Positions 50,333-58,682 of a stretch of DNA of 64,000 nucleotides are shown here, in pieces. How positions within the stretch are numbered: the stretch's first letter is position 1; each line of letters begins with the position of its first letter. Under the pieces are notes generated by a model, which was given only the letters and a program-made list of their open reading frames with translations, searched no databases and was not told the origin of the DNA. The DNA comes from Bacteroidia bacterium (GTDB taxonomy: Bacteria > Bacteroidota > Bacteroidia > AKYH767-A > OLB10). The translations under genes and the position numbers were made by a program. The stretch is taken from NCBI GenBank assembly GCA_037045145.1, contig JBAOIA010000011.1, positions 1,426,001 to 1,490,000 of the forward strand, written 5' to 3'.

Positions 50333-50845
50333 TCACTTAACATATTTTGCCACATCCTTAAATAAATACTGACCATCAAAAATTTTTATCAGCTTATGGT
50401 AATTGTCATAAAATACAATTTGAGGAAGGATTTTATTGGTGTATATAGCAGCAATTAATTCGCCCTTGTTGGTGCCGATTGTACCAAAAACAGGATCGTC
50501 TTTTGCTTTAGTACGAGCTACAAATGATGCCATTTGATCTTTATGCCTCTCTTCTGCCACCAATACCACCTGTGTAGTTTTAAAGTCGTTTCTGATTGTT
50601 TTCAGAGAGTCTAAAAAAAGCTCGCAGTGCTCACATTCCGGACTAAAAATCATAATCATAACAGGTTTGCCTTTTGTCAGTTGCTCATTAGTTAATGTGC
50701 CTCCGGTAGTTTTTGTAATGATAAAGTTCGGTATCGGGGCACCTGCATTGGTGTAAGACATCCTTTTTGCGGCACCTGCCTGCTGCGCCATTCCGCTAAT
50801 TGAAAAAAGTGTAGCTGTTAATAGTAACAAATAATTTTTCATCAT
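50333..50845 (-). CDS. Secreted thioredoxin-like protein
   Basis: 170 residues. The signal peptide ends SISGMAQQ. A redoxin/TlpA-type fold is suggested by PVMIMIFSPECEHCELFLDSLKTI, with the redox motif C-E-H-C (about 74-77), GTNKGELIAAIYTNKILPQIVFYD with the cis-proline (LPQ), and LIKIFDGQY. It is probably a periplasmic thiol-disulfide reductase or carrier. It is a single gene; the client is unknown. Confidence 0.85.
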   Translation of the reverse strand: MMKNYLLLLTATLFSISGMAQQAGAAKRMSYTNAGAPIPNFIITKTTGGTLTNEQLTKGKPVMIMIFSPECEHCELFLDSLKTIRNDFKTTQVVLVAEERHKDQMASFVARTKAKDDPVFGTIGTNKGELIAAIYTNKILPQIVFYDNYHKLIKIFDGQYLFKDVAKYVK

Positions 50846-51040
50846 ATTGTTTATTTAAATGCAAGTTTAAAATTTAAAAAGCTTGAAAGCGGTTTTAAAA
50901 TTACAGTTTTTTCAAATACAGAATAAATTTTTGACTTGAAATTCAGGTGGCATTGACGAAGCATCAAATTTTAACCTTGCCTTACTGCAATTAAAAATGC
51001 ATTTGCTGTTAACAGTTTTTATAACCTGAGTTTGTTTAAT

Positions 51041-51066
51041 AAAAAAGCTGCCTTTTAGAGGCAGCT
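51041..51066 (-). terminator. Terminator of the 316-residue lipoprotein gene
   Basis: On the minus strand AGCTGCC, loop TCTAAAA, GGCAGCT and then TTTTTATT, 48 nt after the stop. The stem is the same GCTGCC/GGCAGC as the gyrB terminator. Confidence 0.85.
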
Positions 51067-51113
51067 CACAAGGCAATTGTTTCTTGCCTTTATTATTTAA
51101 TCAACTTTTAAGT

Positions 51114-52064
51114 TTAGTAGCTTCTCACAACCTGATGTGCCTGGCCATTTGCACTTGTCCAGTTGAGTTTGTATCCGTAAGGACAACCACTTGTCTGTGT
51201 ATTACCTTGCTGATCTACACCAAAGGTTACAGTAAGTTCACGAACCACACCATGATGAACTCTAACACCACTCATTGCATTGTAGTTGCAGTCGGAACTC
51301 AGCACTATTGGTGAGTCAACAGAAACAAAGAATGTATTGCCGGCACGGTTTACTCCCCAAACAGATACATTTGAAAATCCGCCCTGAGATGCATTGCCTG
51401 TAATACTGATGGTGGTGACATTGTTGGTTCTTTCAATAAGCCTGTTGCGGTCAAAATTCCATGATCTTGTTGTGCCATTATCAAACGTTACCATTGTAGT
51501 GCCGGTTGCATGATGTAGTATTGGAGTAGCAAATGTTGGAGTGTTATCAATCAATCCGCCATTTACATTTGTGATGGTACGTGTTGAGTTTATGGTTATT
51601 GATTTTCCACTGCTGACATTTGTAATTTCAACATTATTCATCGTTAATGATAATTGACATCCGGCAGTACTCCATGGTGTAACGGTGTTGGTATTTGCAT
51701 CATAAGGCAGTTGGATTATCATTGTTCCTGTGCGGTTGCGTGTGCCATTACAATTTAGCCCGTTAAATGTAACGGTAACTTTTCCCTGACTGATTAAAGA
51801 AGTATCAATAGTAGTATTACATGGTACAACAAGTCCATTATAAATTCCCATAAAATTTATTCCTCTTAAACGCGGATGCATTGCAATAATACGGTTGGCA
51901 TCATCAAGTTCTTCATTGTCTGATGCAGCAATACGTGCTTCATCATCGGCAGTCACTTGTTGTGTTGTTTGTTCGTCCAATAAATCTTCTGATTTATCTT
52001 TTTTGCAGGCTGCCATTAAATTGATTCCGGCAGCAAGGCTTAGCATTAAAATACTCTTTTTCAT
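51114..52064 (-). CDS. Lipoprotein of unknown function
   Basis: 316 residues. The lipobox LMAAC follows a hydrophobic leader, and an acidic low-complexity tether follows (KKDKSEDLLDEQ, DDEARIAASDNEELDD). The folded part (about 65-316) is rich in Thr, Asn and beta-strand-like segments (GKVTVTFNGLNCNGTRNRTGTMIIQL, MVTFDNGTTRSWNFDRNR). This suggests a surface or periplasmic beta-sandwich. The family is not recognised, although Bacteroidota carry many similar lipoproteins. It is monocistronic. Confidence 0.75.
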   Translation of the reverse strand: MKKSILMLSLAAGINLMAACKKDKSEDLLDEQTTQQVTADDEARIAASDNEELDDANRIIAMHPRLRGINFMGIYNGLVVPCNTTIDTSLISQGKVTVTFNGLNCNGTRNRTGTMIIQLPYDANTNTVTPWSTAGCQLSLTMNNVEITNVSSGKSITINSTRTITNVNGGLIDNTPTFATPILHHATGTTMVTFDNGTTRSWNFDRNRLIERTNNVTTISITGNASQGGFSNVSVWGVNRAGNTFFVSVDSPIVLSSDCNYNAMSGVRVHHGVVRELTVTFGVDQQGNTQTSGCPYGYKLNWTSANGQAHQVVRSY

Positions 52065-52180
52065 TTTTCTATTTTTTATTGATTTGTAATTATGACAACA
52101 GAAAATGAATTGGGTTTAATCAGGCCGATATATTTTTTTAAGGAGACTGTTTATCTGACTATTTATTATGGAAAAATTTT

Positions 52181-52681
52181 TCAATCAGGTATTTTTAATG
52201 AATATACGGAAAGAAGGGTGTCGTTTTCTAAATTGTCGTATTCATATTTTAACCCCAAGGTAGTAAGTAGCTTTATAGATTTAATATTGTCAGGCTTTGT
52301 AACGCCAAGAATTTTAGGATAAACTTTGGCTTCAATGAGTATATCAAGATAACACCTGCTTGCTTCAAATGCATAGCCCTGATCATTATTTTGTGGTAAA
52401 AAGGCAAATCCAAAATCAGGAAATTCCTGTTTTTCCCGGTTCAATAATGTTATAGTACCAATAGGTTTTCTAGCCGACTTAAGTTCTACAATGTGATAGA
52501 AGTAGCCCGGATGTTTCAAAATATTTTCAATATATTTTAAAGCATCGTTATGATTATGGATATTTCTTTCACCGATAAATTCTTTCCATCCATCTGTGTT
52601 TAGCAGCTCAATTATAAATGAAGTATCATTGGTATTGAGCGGACGTAAATGTAGTCTTTCTGTTTCTTTATCTATGAACAT
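52181..52681 (-). CDS. GNAT-family N-acetyltransferase
   Basis: 166 residues, like the RimJ/RimL-type acetyltransferases. RLHLRPLNTNDTSFIIELLN forms the start, KPIGTITLLNREKQEFPDFGFAFLP the central sheet, and NNDQGYAFEASRCYLDI the acetyl-CoA-binding turn (Q-G-Y-A). The substrate is unknown (protein N-terminus or small amine). It is a single gene with divergent and convergent neighbours. Confidence 0.88.
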   Translation of the reverse strand: MFIDKETERLHLRPLNTNDTSFIIELLNTDGWKEFIGERNIHNHNDALKYIENILKHPGYFYHIVELKSARKPIGTITLLNREKQEFPDFGFAFLPQNNDQGYAFEASRCYLDILIEAKVYPKILGVTKPDNIKSIKLLTTLGLKYEYDNLENDTLLSVYSLKIPD

Positions 52682-52790
52682 GAAAATAAAATTGCCTGAA
52701 ATTGTTTAATACAAATGCCATTCGCAGACACAAAATTATAAAACAATTTGAGGCAACTTAATAATATGGAATTACGAAATGTTAAGAAAA

Positions 52791-53543
52791 TTATTCTGTA
52801 ACTTTTCTAACCCTTACTTTCCATTCTTCAGGACCTTTTATAATATATTCCCATTTAAAAGGTGTTTCACTTTCTGCTTCCATTTGATAGTAGAGTGGAA
52901 GTGGGTCATGATCGTTAATAAATTCAAATGCTTCACCGGGATTTATAGCTGCGAAGGCATCATAAAACATTTCATGTCTTGTTGCCGGAGGAAATGGCCT
53001 CAGGTCAAATTCTTCAACAACGGAAAATCCATCATCACCTAAGCCACTGCTTGTAGTCTTTGTTATGTGCACAACCACCTCACCAGCTACTTGCTTTTTA
53101 TAAATCCAACGATGTTTCCCTTCAAACTTTTGAATAAAAATGCCATGTATTTCTTTCGGATCTTCGGCAGCAATAATCTCCATTGTATTGCCTGGCTCCA
53201 TCATGCCATAACGATGAAATACGATTTGTTTCCAATCAGCAATTGCAACTTTTCTTAAATCCAATAATGTGGAGATGTCAGTAAATTCTCTGCCTTGCGA
53301 AGCTTCTGTTCGGGTGACTTTAACTTTCCATTCTCTTCCACCCTTGTTTATATATTCCCAACCTACTACGTCACCATATATAGATCGAAACTCATAATAG
53401 AGCGGTATGGGGTCATGATCGTTAATAAATGTAAAGCTTTCGCCTACGGGAAGTTCTTTAAAAAGCTGAATCAGTTTTTTATGCCTTTCAATCGGAACAA
53501 GCACTCGCATGTCCATTTCTTCTGTTGTTTTGTCGTTTATCAT
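52791..53543 (-). CDS. Protein with two DUF2249 domains
   Basis: 250 residues. Two copies of a ~70-residue DUF2249 domain occur at about 16-75 and 185-247. Each contains FINDHDPxPLYY (46-57 shows FINDHDPIPLYY) followed by WEYINKGGREWKVKVTR-like strands. Between them is a ~95-residue linker domain (SQGREFTDISTLLDLRKVAIADWKQIVFHRYGMM) resembling a cupin-like or small hemerythrin-associated segment. DUF2249 proteins often accompany nitric-oxide or denitrification genes; none is here. The product is cytoplasmic; no mechanism is known. Confidence 0.82.
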   Translation of the reverse strand: MINDKTTEEMDMRVLVPIERHKKLIQLFKELPVGESFTFINDHDPIPLYYEFRSIYGDVVGWEYINKGGREWKVKVTRTEASQGREFTDISTLLDLRKVAIADWKQIVFHRYGMMEPGNTMEIIAAEDPKEIHGIFIQKFEGKHRWIYKKQVAGEVVVHITKTTSSGLGDDGFSVVEEFDLRPFPPATRHEMFYDAFAAINPGEAFEFINDHDPLPLYYQMEAESETPFKWEYIIKGPEEWKVRVRKVTE

Positions 53544-53710
53544 AATAAAAGTATTTAAATACTTGCAAAAGTAGGATTTGATTCACTTGTTGAATGTAAA
53601 AGTCCTGTCACAAATAGATTTTTTTGATTTTCTGAAAGAACATCGCTGAGCAACAGGCAGAAAAGTTTTAAAATATGATTCGGGTCATATTACAACAGGT
53701 TTTATGGGTT

Positions 53711-53718
53711 TAGCTTTG
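53711..53718 (+). promoter_or_regulatory. -7 element before the acyl-CoA synthetase
   Basis: TAGCTTTG fits TAnnTTTG, 26 nt before the ATG at 53745. No clear -33 motif. Confidence 0.4.
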
Positions 53719-53744
53719 CGACTTTTGAAAGAGAGATTATAATA

Positions 53745-55805
53745 ATGGTTATTTCGCAGCTTATTCAGCCCAAAAGCATTGCAGTGATTGGTGCTTCGGA
53801 TAATACCACCAAACCCGGTGGTATGGTATTAAAAAATCTTATTAATGGAAAATTTGAAGGAAAAATATTTGCAGTAAATCCTAAACCTGTAAATTCTGAA
53901 GGAGTAACCTATGTTGCCGAATTAGGCAATTTAGAAACTGTTGATCTGGCAATTATTGCTATCCCGGCAAGTCAATGTTTAGATATGGTTAGAACATTGC
54001 TGAAAAATGGTACAAAAGCATTTATTGTTTTTTCTGCTGGTTTTTCGGAGGCAGGCGAGCAAGGAATACAACTTGAAAAAGAGCTTGTGGATATGGTGAA
54101 TAAAGCAGGTGGTACTTTAATAGGACCTAATTGTGTTGGCATCATTAGCAAAGCATACAAAGGTGTGTTTACAACACCTGTGCCAGAGTACGATTCGCAA
54201 GGATGTGAGTTGATTTCTAGTTCCGGTGCAACAGCCGTTTTTATTATGGAGTCTGCTTTGCTTACCGGATTAAGATTTTCTAATGTTTATTCGATAGGAA
54301 ATGCAGCACAGACTGGCGTTGAAGAAATTCTCGAATATCTTGATGTGAATTTTGATGAACATAAAAGTCCAAAAGTTCAACTGCTGTATCTTGAACAGGT
54401 AAAGAAACCTTTTAAGTTTTTAAAACATACAACATCACTCATTCAAAAAGGTTGTCGCATTGCGGCAATCAAATCAGGCTATTCAGAAGCCGGTGGTAGA
54501 GCGGCATCATCACATACCGGTGCATTAGCCACATCAGATAATGTTATTCGTGCCTTGTTTCGTAAGGCGGGCGTGGTGTATTGCAGCAGCAGAGATGAGT
54601 TAATAGCCGTAGGAAGTGTTTTTCAGTCTAAAGAACTAAGAGGTGAAAATATTGCAATAATCACTCATGCAGGAGGCTCTGCTGTTATGCTTACCGATGC
54701 ACTTACTTCAAATGGATTAAGTGTTCCGCAATTTGATCCGGATAAGACAGCACCATTGTTGTCAAAACTTAATCCCGGATCGTCTGTAAATAATCCAATA
54801 GATTTTTTAGCAACAGGAACCGCAAAACATCTTGGAGAGATAATTGATTTTTGTGATGGTTATGATGTTGTTGATGCCATGGTTGTAGTTTTTGGCAGCC
54901 CCGGTTTGTTTAATGTAAAAGATGTTTATGAGTTACTTGATAAAAAAATGAGCACTTGCACTAAACCAATTTATCCGGTATTGCCATCGCTGATTAATGC
55001 AGAGAAAGAAATTAAGCAGTTTTTATCAGGAAATAGAGTTAACTTTCCTGATGAAGTAAACCTTGGAAAAGCATTAGCTCATGTATTTACTTCAACAAAA
55101 TATCGTTTCGAGAAAACTACTTTGCCTGAGATGGATATTGTGTCTATTCGATCTATCATCAATACAGCTCAGAATGGATATCTTGATGCACAGACAAATC
55201 AGGAGTTGCTTGCTGCAGCCGGTATTTTGCTTGCCGAACAGTTAATTATTTCAGACAAGAGTCAGCTCGGAAATATTAAAAGCAAAATAAAATTTCCTGT
55301 TGCAATGAAAGTAATAGGGCCTGTACATAAAACAGAAGTCAATGGGGTAATGTTGAACATTAATGATATTGAACAGACTGTAAAAGCATTCGAAAAGCTC
55401 ATTACAATTCCTGATGCATCTGCAGTTTTAGTTCAGGAAATGGTTAAAGGAGAAGAGTTATATTGTGGTGCTGTAAGACAAGGAGATTTTGGACATGTTG
55501 TATTATGCGGCCTTGGTGGTGTATTTTTGGAATTACTTCAGGACACAGCTTCTGCATTGGCACCAATGTCTTATGGCGAAGTAAAATCAATGGTTGAATC
55601 GCTAAAAGCTTATCCGCTTATCAAAGGCTATAGAAATAAAAAAGGTTTGCATGAGGGAAAATTTATTGAAATTATAATGCGTATTGGAGCACTAGTTCAT
55701 ATTGCACCAGAAATAAGTGAACTGGATTTGAATCCGATTAAGGCCGATGAAAACAACATGATAGTTGTTGATGCAAGAATTTGTATTGATAAAAACGGTA
55801 AGTAA
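53745..55805 (+). CDS. Acetate/acyl-CoA ligase (NDP-forming)
   Basis: 686 residues; the alpha and beta domains are fused. The CoA-binding Rossmann domain shows VIGASDNTTKPGGMVLKNL (about 14-32) and GPNCVGIIS. The ligase domain has the SHTGALA phosphohistidine-region motif (about 258-264). The ATP-grasp domain (from about 480) has FPVAMKVIGPVHKTEVNGVMLN, AVLVQEMVKGEELYCGAVRQGDFG and the ending ELDLNPIKADENN. It makes acyl-CoA from an acid with ATP, or ATP from acyl-CoA. It is a single gene; direction and acid are not determined by sequence. Confidence 0.92.
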   Translation: MVISQLIQPKSIAVIGASDNTTKPGGMVLKNLINGKFEGKIFAVNPKPVNSEGVTYVAELGNLETVDLAIIAIPASQCLDMVRTLLKNGTKAFIVFSAGFSEAGEQGIQLEKELVDMVNKAGGTLIGPNCVGIISKAYKGVFTTPVPEYDSQGCELISSSGATAVFIMESALLTGLRFSNVYSIGNAAQTGVEEILEYLDVNFDEHKSPKVQLLYLEQVKKPFKFLKHTTSLIQKGCRIAAIKSGYSEAGGRAASSHTGALATSDNVIRALFRKAGVVYCSSRDELIAVGSVFQSKELRGENIAIITHAGGSAVMLTDALTSNGLSVPQFDPDKTAPLLSKLNPGSSVNNPIDFLATGTAKHLGEIIDFCDGYDVVDAMVVVFGSPGLFNVKDVYELLDKKMSTCTKPIYPVLPSLINAEKEIKQFLSGNRVNFPDEVNLGKALAHVFTSTKYRFEKTTLPEMDIVSIRSIINTAQNGYLDAQTNQELLAAAGILLAEQLIISDKSQLGNIKSKIKFPVAMKVIGPVHKTEVNGVMLNINDIEQTVKAFEKLITIPDASAVLVQEMVKGEELYCGAVRQGDFGHVVLCGLGGVFLELLQDTASALAPMSYGEVKSMVESLKAYPLIKGYRNKKGLHEGKFIEIIMRIGALVHIAPEISELDLNPIKADENNMIVVDARICIDKNGK

Positions 55806-55806
55806 T

Positions 55807-56499
55807 TTATCCCGAATTTCTGAAAGCACTTAAATATTTATTGATGTAGTTTAATTTTTCTTTCAGTTTATATTGTTGTATAAATCTTGGATGATCCAGA
55901 ACAATCATTTTTTTAAACAGATGGGCCTCATTGTTTATTTCCCTGATGAACAGAGCGTTTTTCTTGCCTAGAATAAAAACTTCAGAAGTAATCAACCCCA
56001 GACTGATATGTTTTTTTAATGTTTCAATTATGTAGTCTTTAAGTTTAAGAAACAATACAGCATCATCATAGTAGTTTGCATTAAGCCATGTGTTGTCTTT
56101 CTTGCGAACAATAGCTAAGGGAAATGGGGAGTTGATATAGAAATCATTATAAAACAATTTAACACCACCATAAGCTTCAATCATGTCGTACATAAAGACA
56201 GAAGAAACTTCATGCGTATGTGAGGATTGCATTTTTATTTTACATACACTTTCCAAACGTTTCGTGTCGGTGAAAGGGACACCGGTAATCCCTGCGCCAT
56301 GCCTGCTCGGATTTATACCTATAATGAATTTCCTTTTTTTATTGTCGTTATAATATTTTTTATAAAACTGTTGCATGACAATTGTAGTTTCAGGATTATC
56401 TTTAAAAGGATTAAGTACATCAAAACCATCAGGTAAGTTGCCTGTGTAAACTAAATTTTTATTGAATGCTATTACGCTGTCTGCAAAAGTGGTTTTCAC
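55807..56499 (-). CDS. SMUG-like uracil-DNA glycosylase family protein
   Basis: 230 residues. The motif GINPSRHGAGITGVPFTDTKRL (about 60-81) corresponds to the uracil-DNA glycosylase active-site loop of the SMUG2-like branch, and VLDHPRFIQQY (about 207-217) to the second motif with the catalytic His. It probably excises uracil or related bases. It converges with the acyl-CoA synthetase gene with 1 bp between stops. Confidence 0.85.
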   Translation of the reverse strand: MKTTFADSVIAFNKNLVYTGNLPDGFDVLNPFKDNPETTIVMQQFYKKYYNDNKKRKFIIGINPSRHGAGITGVPFTDTKRLESVCKIKMQSSHTHEVSSVFMYDMIEAYGGVKLFYNDFYINSPFPLAIVRKKDNTWLNANYYDDAVLFLKLKDYIIETLKKHISLGLITSEVFILGKKNALFIREINNEAHLFKKMIVLDHPRFIQQYKLKEKLNYINKYLSAFRNSG

Positions 56500-56534
56500 T
56501 AGTTGTAATCTTTAAAATGACATGTTATGGAAAC

Positions 56535-56957
56535 TTATAAACGCAGATTGTCATTGTTATCCATATCCCAAAAGGGATTGAATGCAACTTCAAAAAGATA
56601 GCCATCCAAATCTTTAAAATAGCCACTGTAGCCACCCCAATAGACTTTTTGTGCGGGTTTTACTATTGTGCCGCCAATTGAAGCAACTTTTTTAAGAATG
56701 TCATCAACTTCTTTTTCAGAATGAGTATTGTGTGATATTGTTAGCCCATAAAATCCTGATGATTGATATTGAAGTGTTGCATCATCAGCAAGGTCTTTCA
56801 ATGGATGTAGTGCCAACACAATACCACCCAGTTGAAACAAGGCAAGTTCATCCATGCTTTTGTTTGATTTTTTCCAGCCAAGACCTTTCTCGTAAAAGTC
56901 AAGAGATTTATTAAAATCTTTAACTCCTAAAGTTATCAAGTTTAATTTCTGCCGCAT
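56535..56957 (-). CDS. VOC-family (glyoxalase-like) protein
   Basis: 140 residues. The two beta-alpha-beta-beta-beta units of the vicinal-oxygen-chelate fold are visible (LITLGVKDFNKSLDFYEKGLGWKK, then FYGLTISHNTHSEKEVDDILKKV and YFKDLDGYLFEVAFNPFW). The conserved metal-type Glu is present in FEVAFNP. Specific activity is unknown. It is a single gene upstream of the glycosylase gene (35-bp gap), possibly co-transcribed with it. Confidence 0.88.
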   Translation of the reverse strand: MRQKLNLITLGVKDFNKSLDFYEKGLGWKKSNKSMDELALFQLGGIVLALHPLKDLADDATLQYQSSGFYGLTISHNTHSEKEVDDILKKVASIGGTIVKPAQKVYWGGYSGYFKDLDGYLFEVAFNPFWDMDNNDNLRL

Positions 56958-57041
56958 TACTATTAACTTTTTTATTTAAGGCTCACTTATGGGTCAAACT
57001 TAGTGATACTTTTAAAGAAATCTGAAAATTTGGTTGTGAAA

Positions 57042-57062
57042 TTGAAAAGTTTTTTACATTTG
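57042..57062 (+). promoter_or_regulatory. Promoter of the 112-residue secreted protein gene
   Basis: TACATTTG (57055-57062) fits the -7 element, with TTG at 57034-57036 (18 nt spacing) or 57042-57044 as -33. The leader to the ATG at 57116 would be about 50 nt. Confidence 0.5.
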
Positions 57063-57115
57063 GGTAACTTTTTGTTCGTTATAGACGTCATATATTTAAC
57101 TTAAAAGTTGTAATC

Positions 57116-57454
57116 ATGAGAAAGTTCCGCATTCTTTATTCTATTCTGCCCCTTATCTTTTTTTATAGTTTGTCATTTGCCGGTGGTCAGGCCGAAATCA
57201 AACAACATTCCTCACAGGGGCATTTAAAGTCTGAAAATTATAAGCCTGATGAATTGTGCGATGTTCATCATGTTAAAGTTTTTTTCAGCGTTGCTAAAGA
57301 TGGTTTGGTAAAAGTTTCAAGTATAGGTACTCGTAATGCCCATTTGCGGCAATACATTTTGAAAAAACTTGCCAGGTTGAACTTTAAAGGAATGCATGTT
57401 GAAGGCAATTACAGTGTCACACTTAGTTTTGATTTGGGAGATAAGTGTACCTAA
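57116..57454 (+). CDS. Small secreted protein, TonB-C-like
   Basis: 112 residues. A signal peptide ends about SLSFAGG. The rest (about 50-112) has VKVFFSVAKDGLVKVSSIG, LRQYILKKLARLNFKGMHVEGNYSVTLSFDLG, resembling a shortened TonB C-terminal fold. It has no membrane anchor beyond the signal and no proline-rich linker, so it is not a TonB transducer. Function is unknown. Confidence 0.72.
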   Translation: MRKFRILYSILPLIFFYSLSFAGGQAEIKQHSSQGHLKSENYKPDELCDVHHVKVFFSVAKDGLVKVSSIGTRNAHLRQYILKKLARLNFKGMHVEGNYSVTLSFDLGDKCT

Positions 57455-57542
57455 TCAGTTTTATTGTTTTAATGATACTTTTATAGCATAGCTGATATTT
57501 GTATCTGAGAAAGGCAAAATATTTTCTTTCTTTGACCTGTAG

Positions 57543-58682
57543 ATGGATGCTATATATTTAGATTATAATGCTACCACGCCTGTAGAAGAACGGGTATTGG
57601 AAAAAATGCTTCCTTATTTTTCTCAAAAATTCGGAAATGCAGCAAGCAACACACATGCTTTTGGCTGGATGGCTAAAGAAGCAGTGGAAATAGCTCGTGA
57701 AAAAGCAAGCGCGCTTATTGGATGTGAACCTGGTGAGTTGTATTTTACCTCAGGAGCCACAGAAGGAATAAACCTTATTATAAAAGGGGTGTATGAAAGT
57801 TATTCAAATAAAGGAAGACACATTATAACCTATGCTACGGAGCATAAAGCTGTGCTTGATACCTGTAAGTATTTACAGACTGTTGGTGCAGATATAGAAA
57901 TTTTACCGGTTGAAAGAGATGGATTGCCAGACCTTGATTTACTTAAAAAATCTTTGCGTACAGATACCATTTTAGTAGTGGCCATGTTTGCAAATAATGA
58001 AACAGGTGTTTTATTTCCCATAGCTGAAATAGGCGAGATGTGCAGAAGCCATGATGTAAAATTTTTTTCTGATACAACTCAAGCAGCAGGCAAAGTTTTA
58101 TTTGATGTCAAAGAAAGCAGTATTGATTGTTGTGTGATGTCTGCACATAAAATGTACGGCCCCAAAGGTGTTGGAGTTGTTTATATCAGCCGTAGAAATC
58201 CAAGGGTTTCTGTCCAAGCGCAAATGCATGGTGGTGGTCATGAAGGTGGTTTACGCTCCGGAACATTGAATGTTCCGGGAATTGTAGGTCTTGGTGAAGC
58301 ATGTCATATTGCAGAGAAAGAAATGTGGGATAATGGGATTTTAATGTCATCACTTCGTACAAAGCTTGAACAGCAATTGGAGGCAGATAAAAGTGTGATT
58401 ATAAACGGTAATATAAAGAATCGTTTGAATAATACAACAAATCTCACTTTCAAAACAATTAAGAGCGAAGATCTTATTAAAGAAATCAGGCCTATAGCAG
58501 TTGCAGCCGGCTCCGCATGTACTGCGGCATTGCCACAGCCGTCACATGTATTGTTAGCTATGGGGCTGTCAGAAAAAGAAGCTTATAACTCTGTGCGGTT
58601 TAGCCTCGGAAAATATACTAATGCACAGGATATTGATATAACAGTTGAAAAAATCAGTAATATAATATCTTCAAAAAGATGA
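57543..58682 (+). CDS. Cysteine desulfurase (IscS/NifS family)
   Basis: 379 residues. A PLP enzyme that takes sulfur from cysteine for Fe-S clusters and tRNA thiolation. The start MDAIYLDYNATTPVEERV is typical. The PLP-lysine is K203 in SAHKMYGPKGVG, the PLP-stacking His lies in TYATEHKAVLDTC, and the active-site Cys is C326 in AAGSACTAALPQPSHVLLAMG. The ending is short, as in group I IscS. Its stop overlaps the polA start by 4 bp. Confidence 0.95.
   Translation: MDAIYLDYNATTPVEERVLEKMLPYFSQKFGNAASNTHAFGWMAKEAVEIAREKASALIGCEPGELYFTSGATEGINLIIKGVYESYSNKGRHIITYATEHKAVLDTCKYLQTVGADIEILPVERDGLPDLDLLKKSLRTDTILVVAMFANNETGVLFPIAEIGEMCRSHDVKFFSDTTQAAGKVLFDVKESSIDCCVMSAHKMYGPKGVGVVYISRRNPRVSVQAQMHGGGHEGGLRSGTLNVPGIVGLGEACHIAEKEMWDNGILMSSLRTKLEQQLEADKSVIINGNIKNRLNNTTNLTFKTIKSEDLIKEIRPIAVAAGSACTAALPQPSHVLLAMGLSEKEAYNSVRFSLGKYTNAQDIDITVEKISNIISSKR

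Noticed and set aside
52092..52322. Plus-strand 76-residue gene
   Set aside because: It overlaps the 3' end of the acetyltransferase gene antisense and shows no recognisable features.
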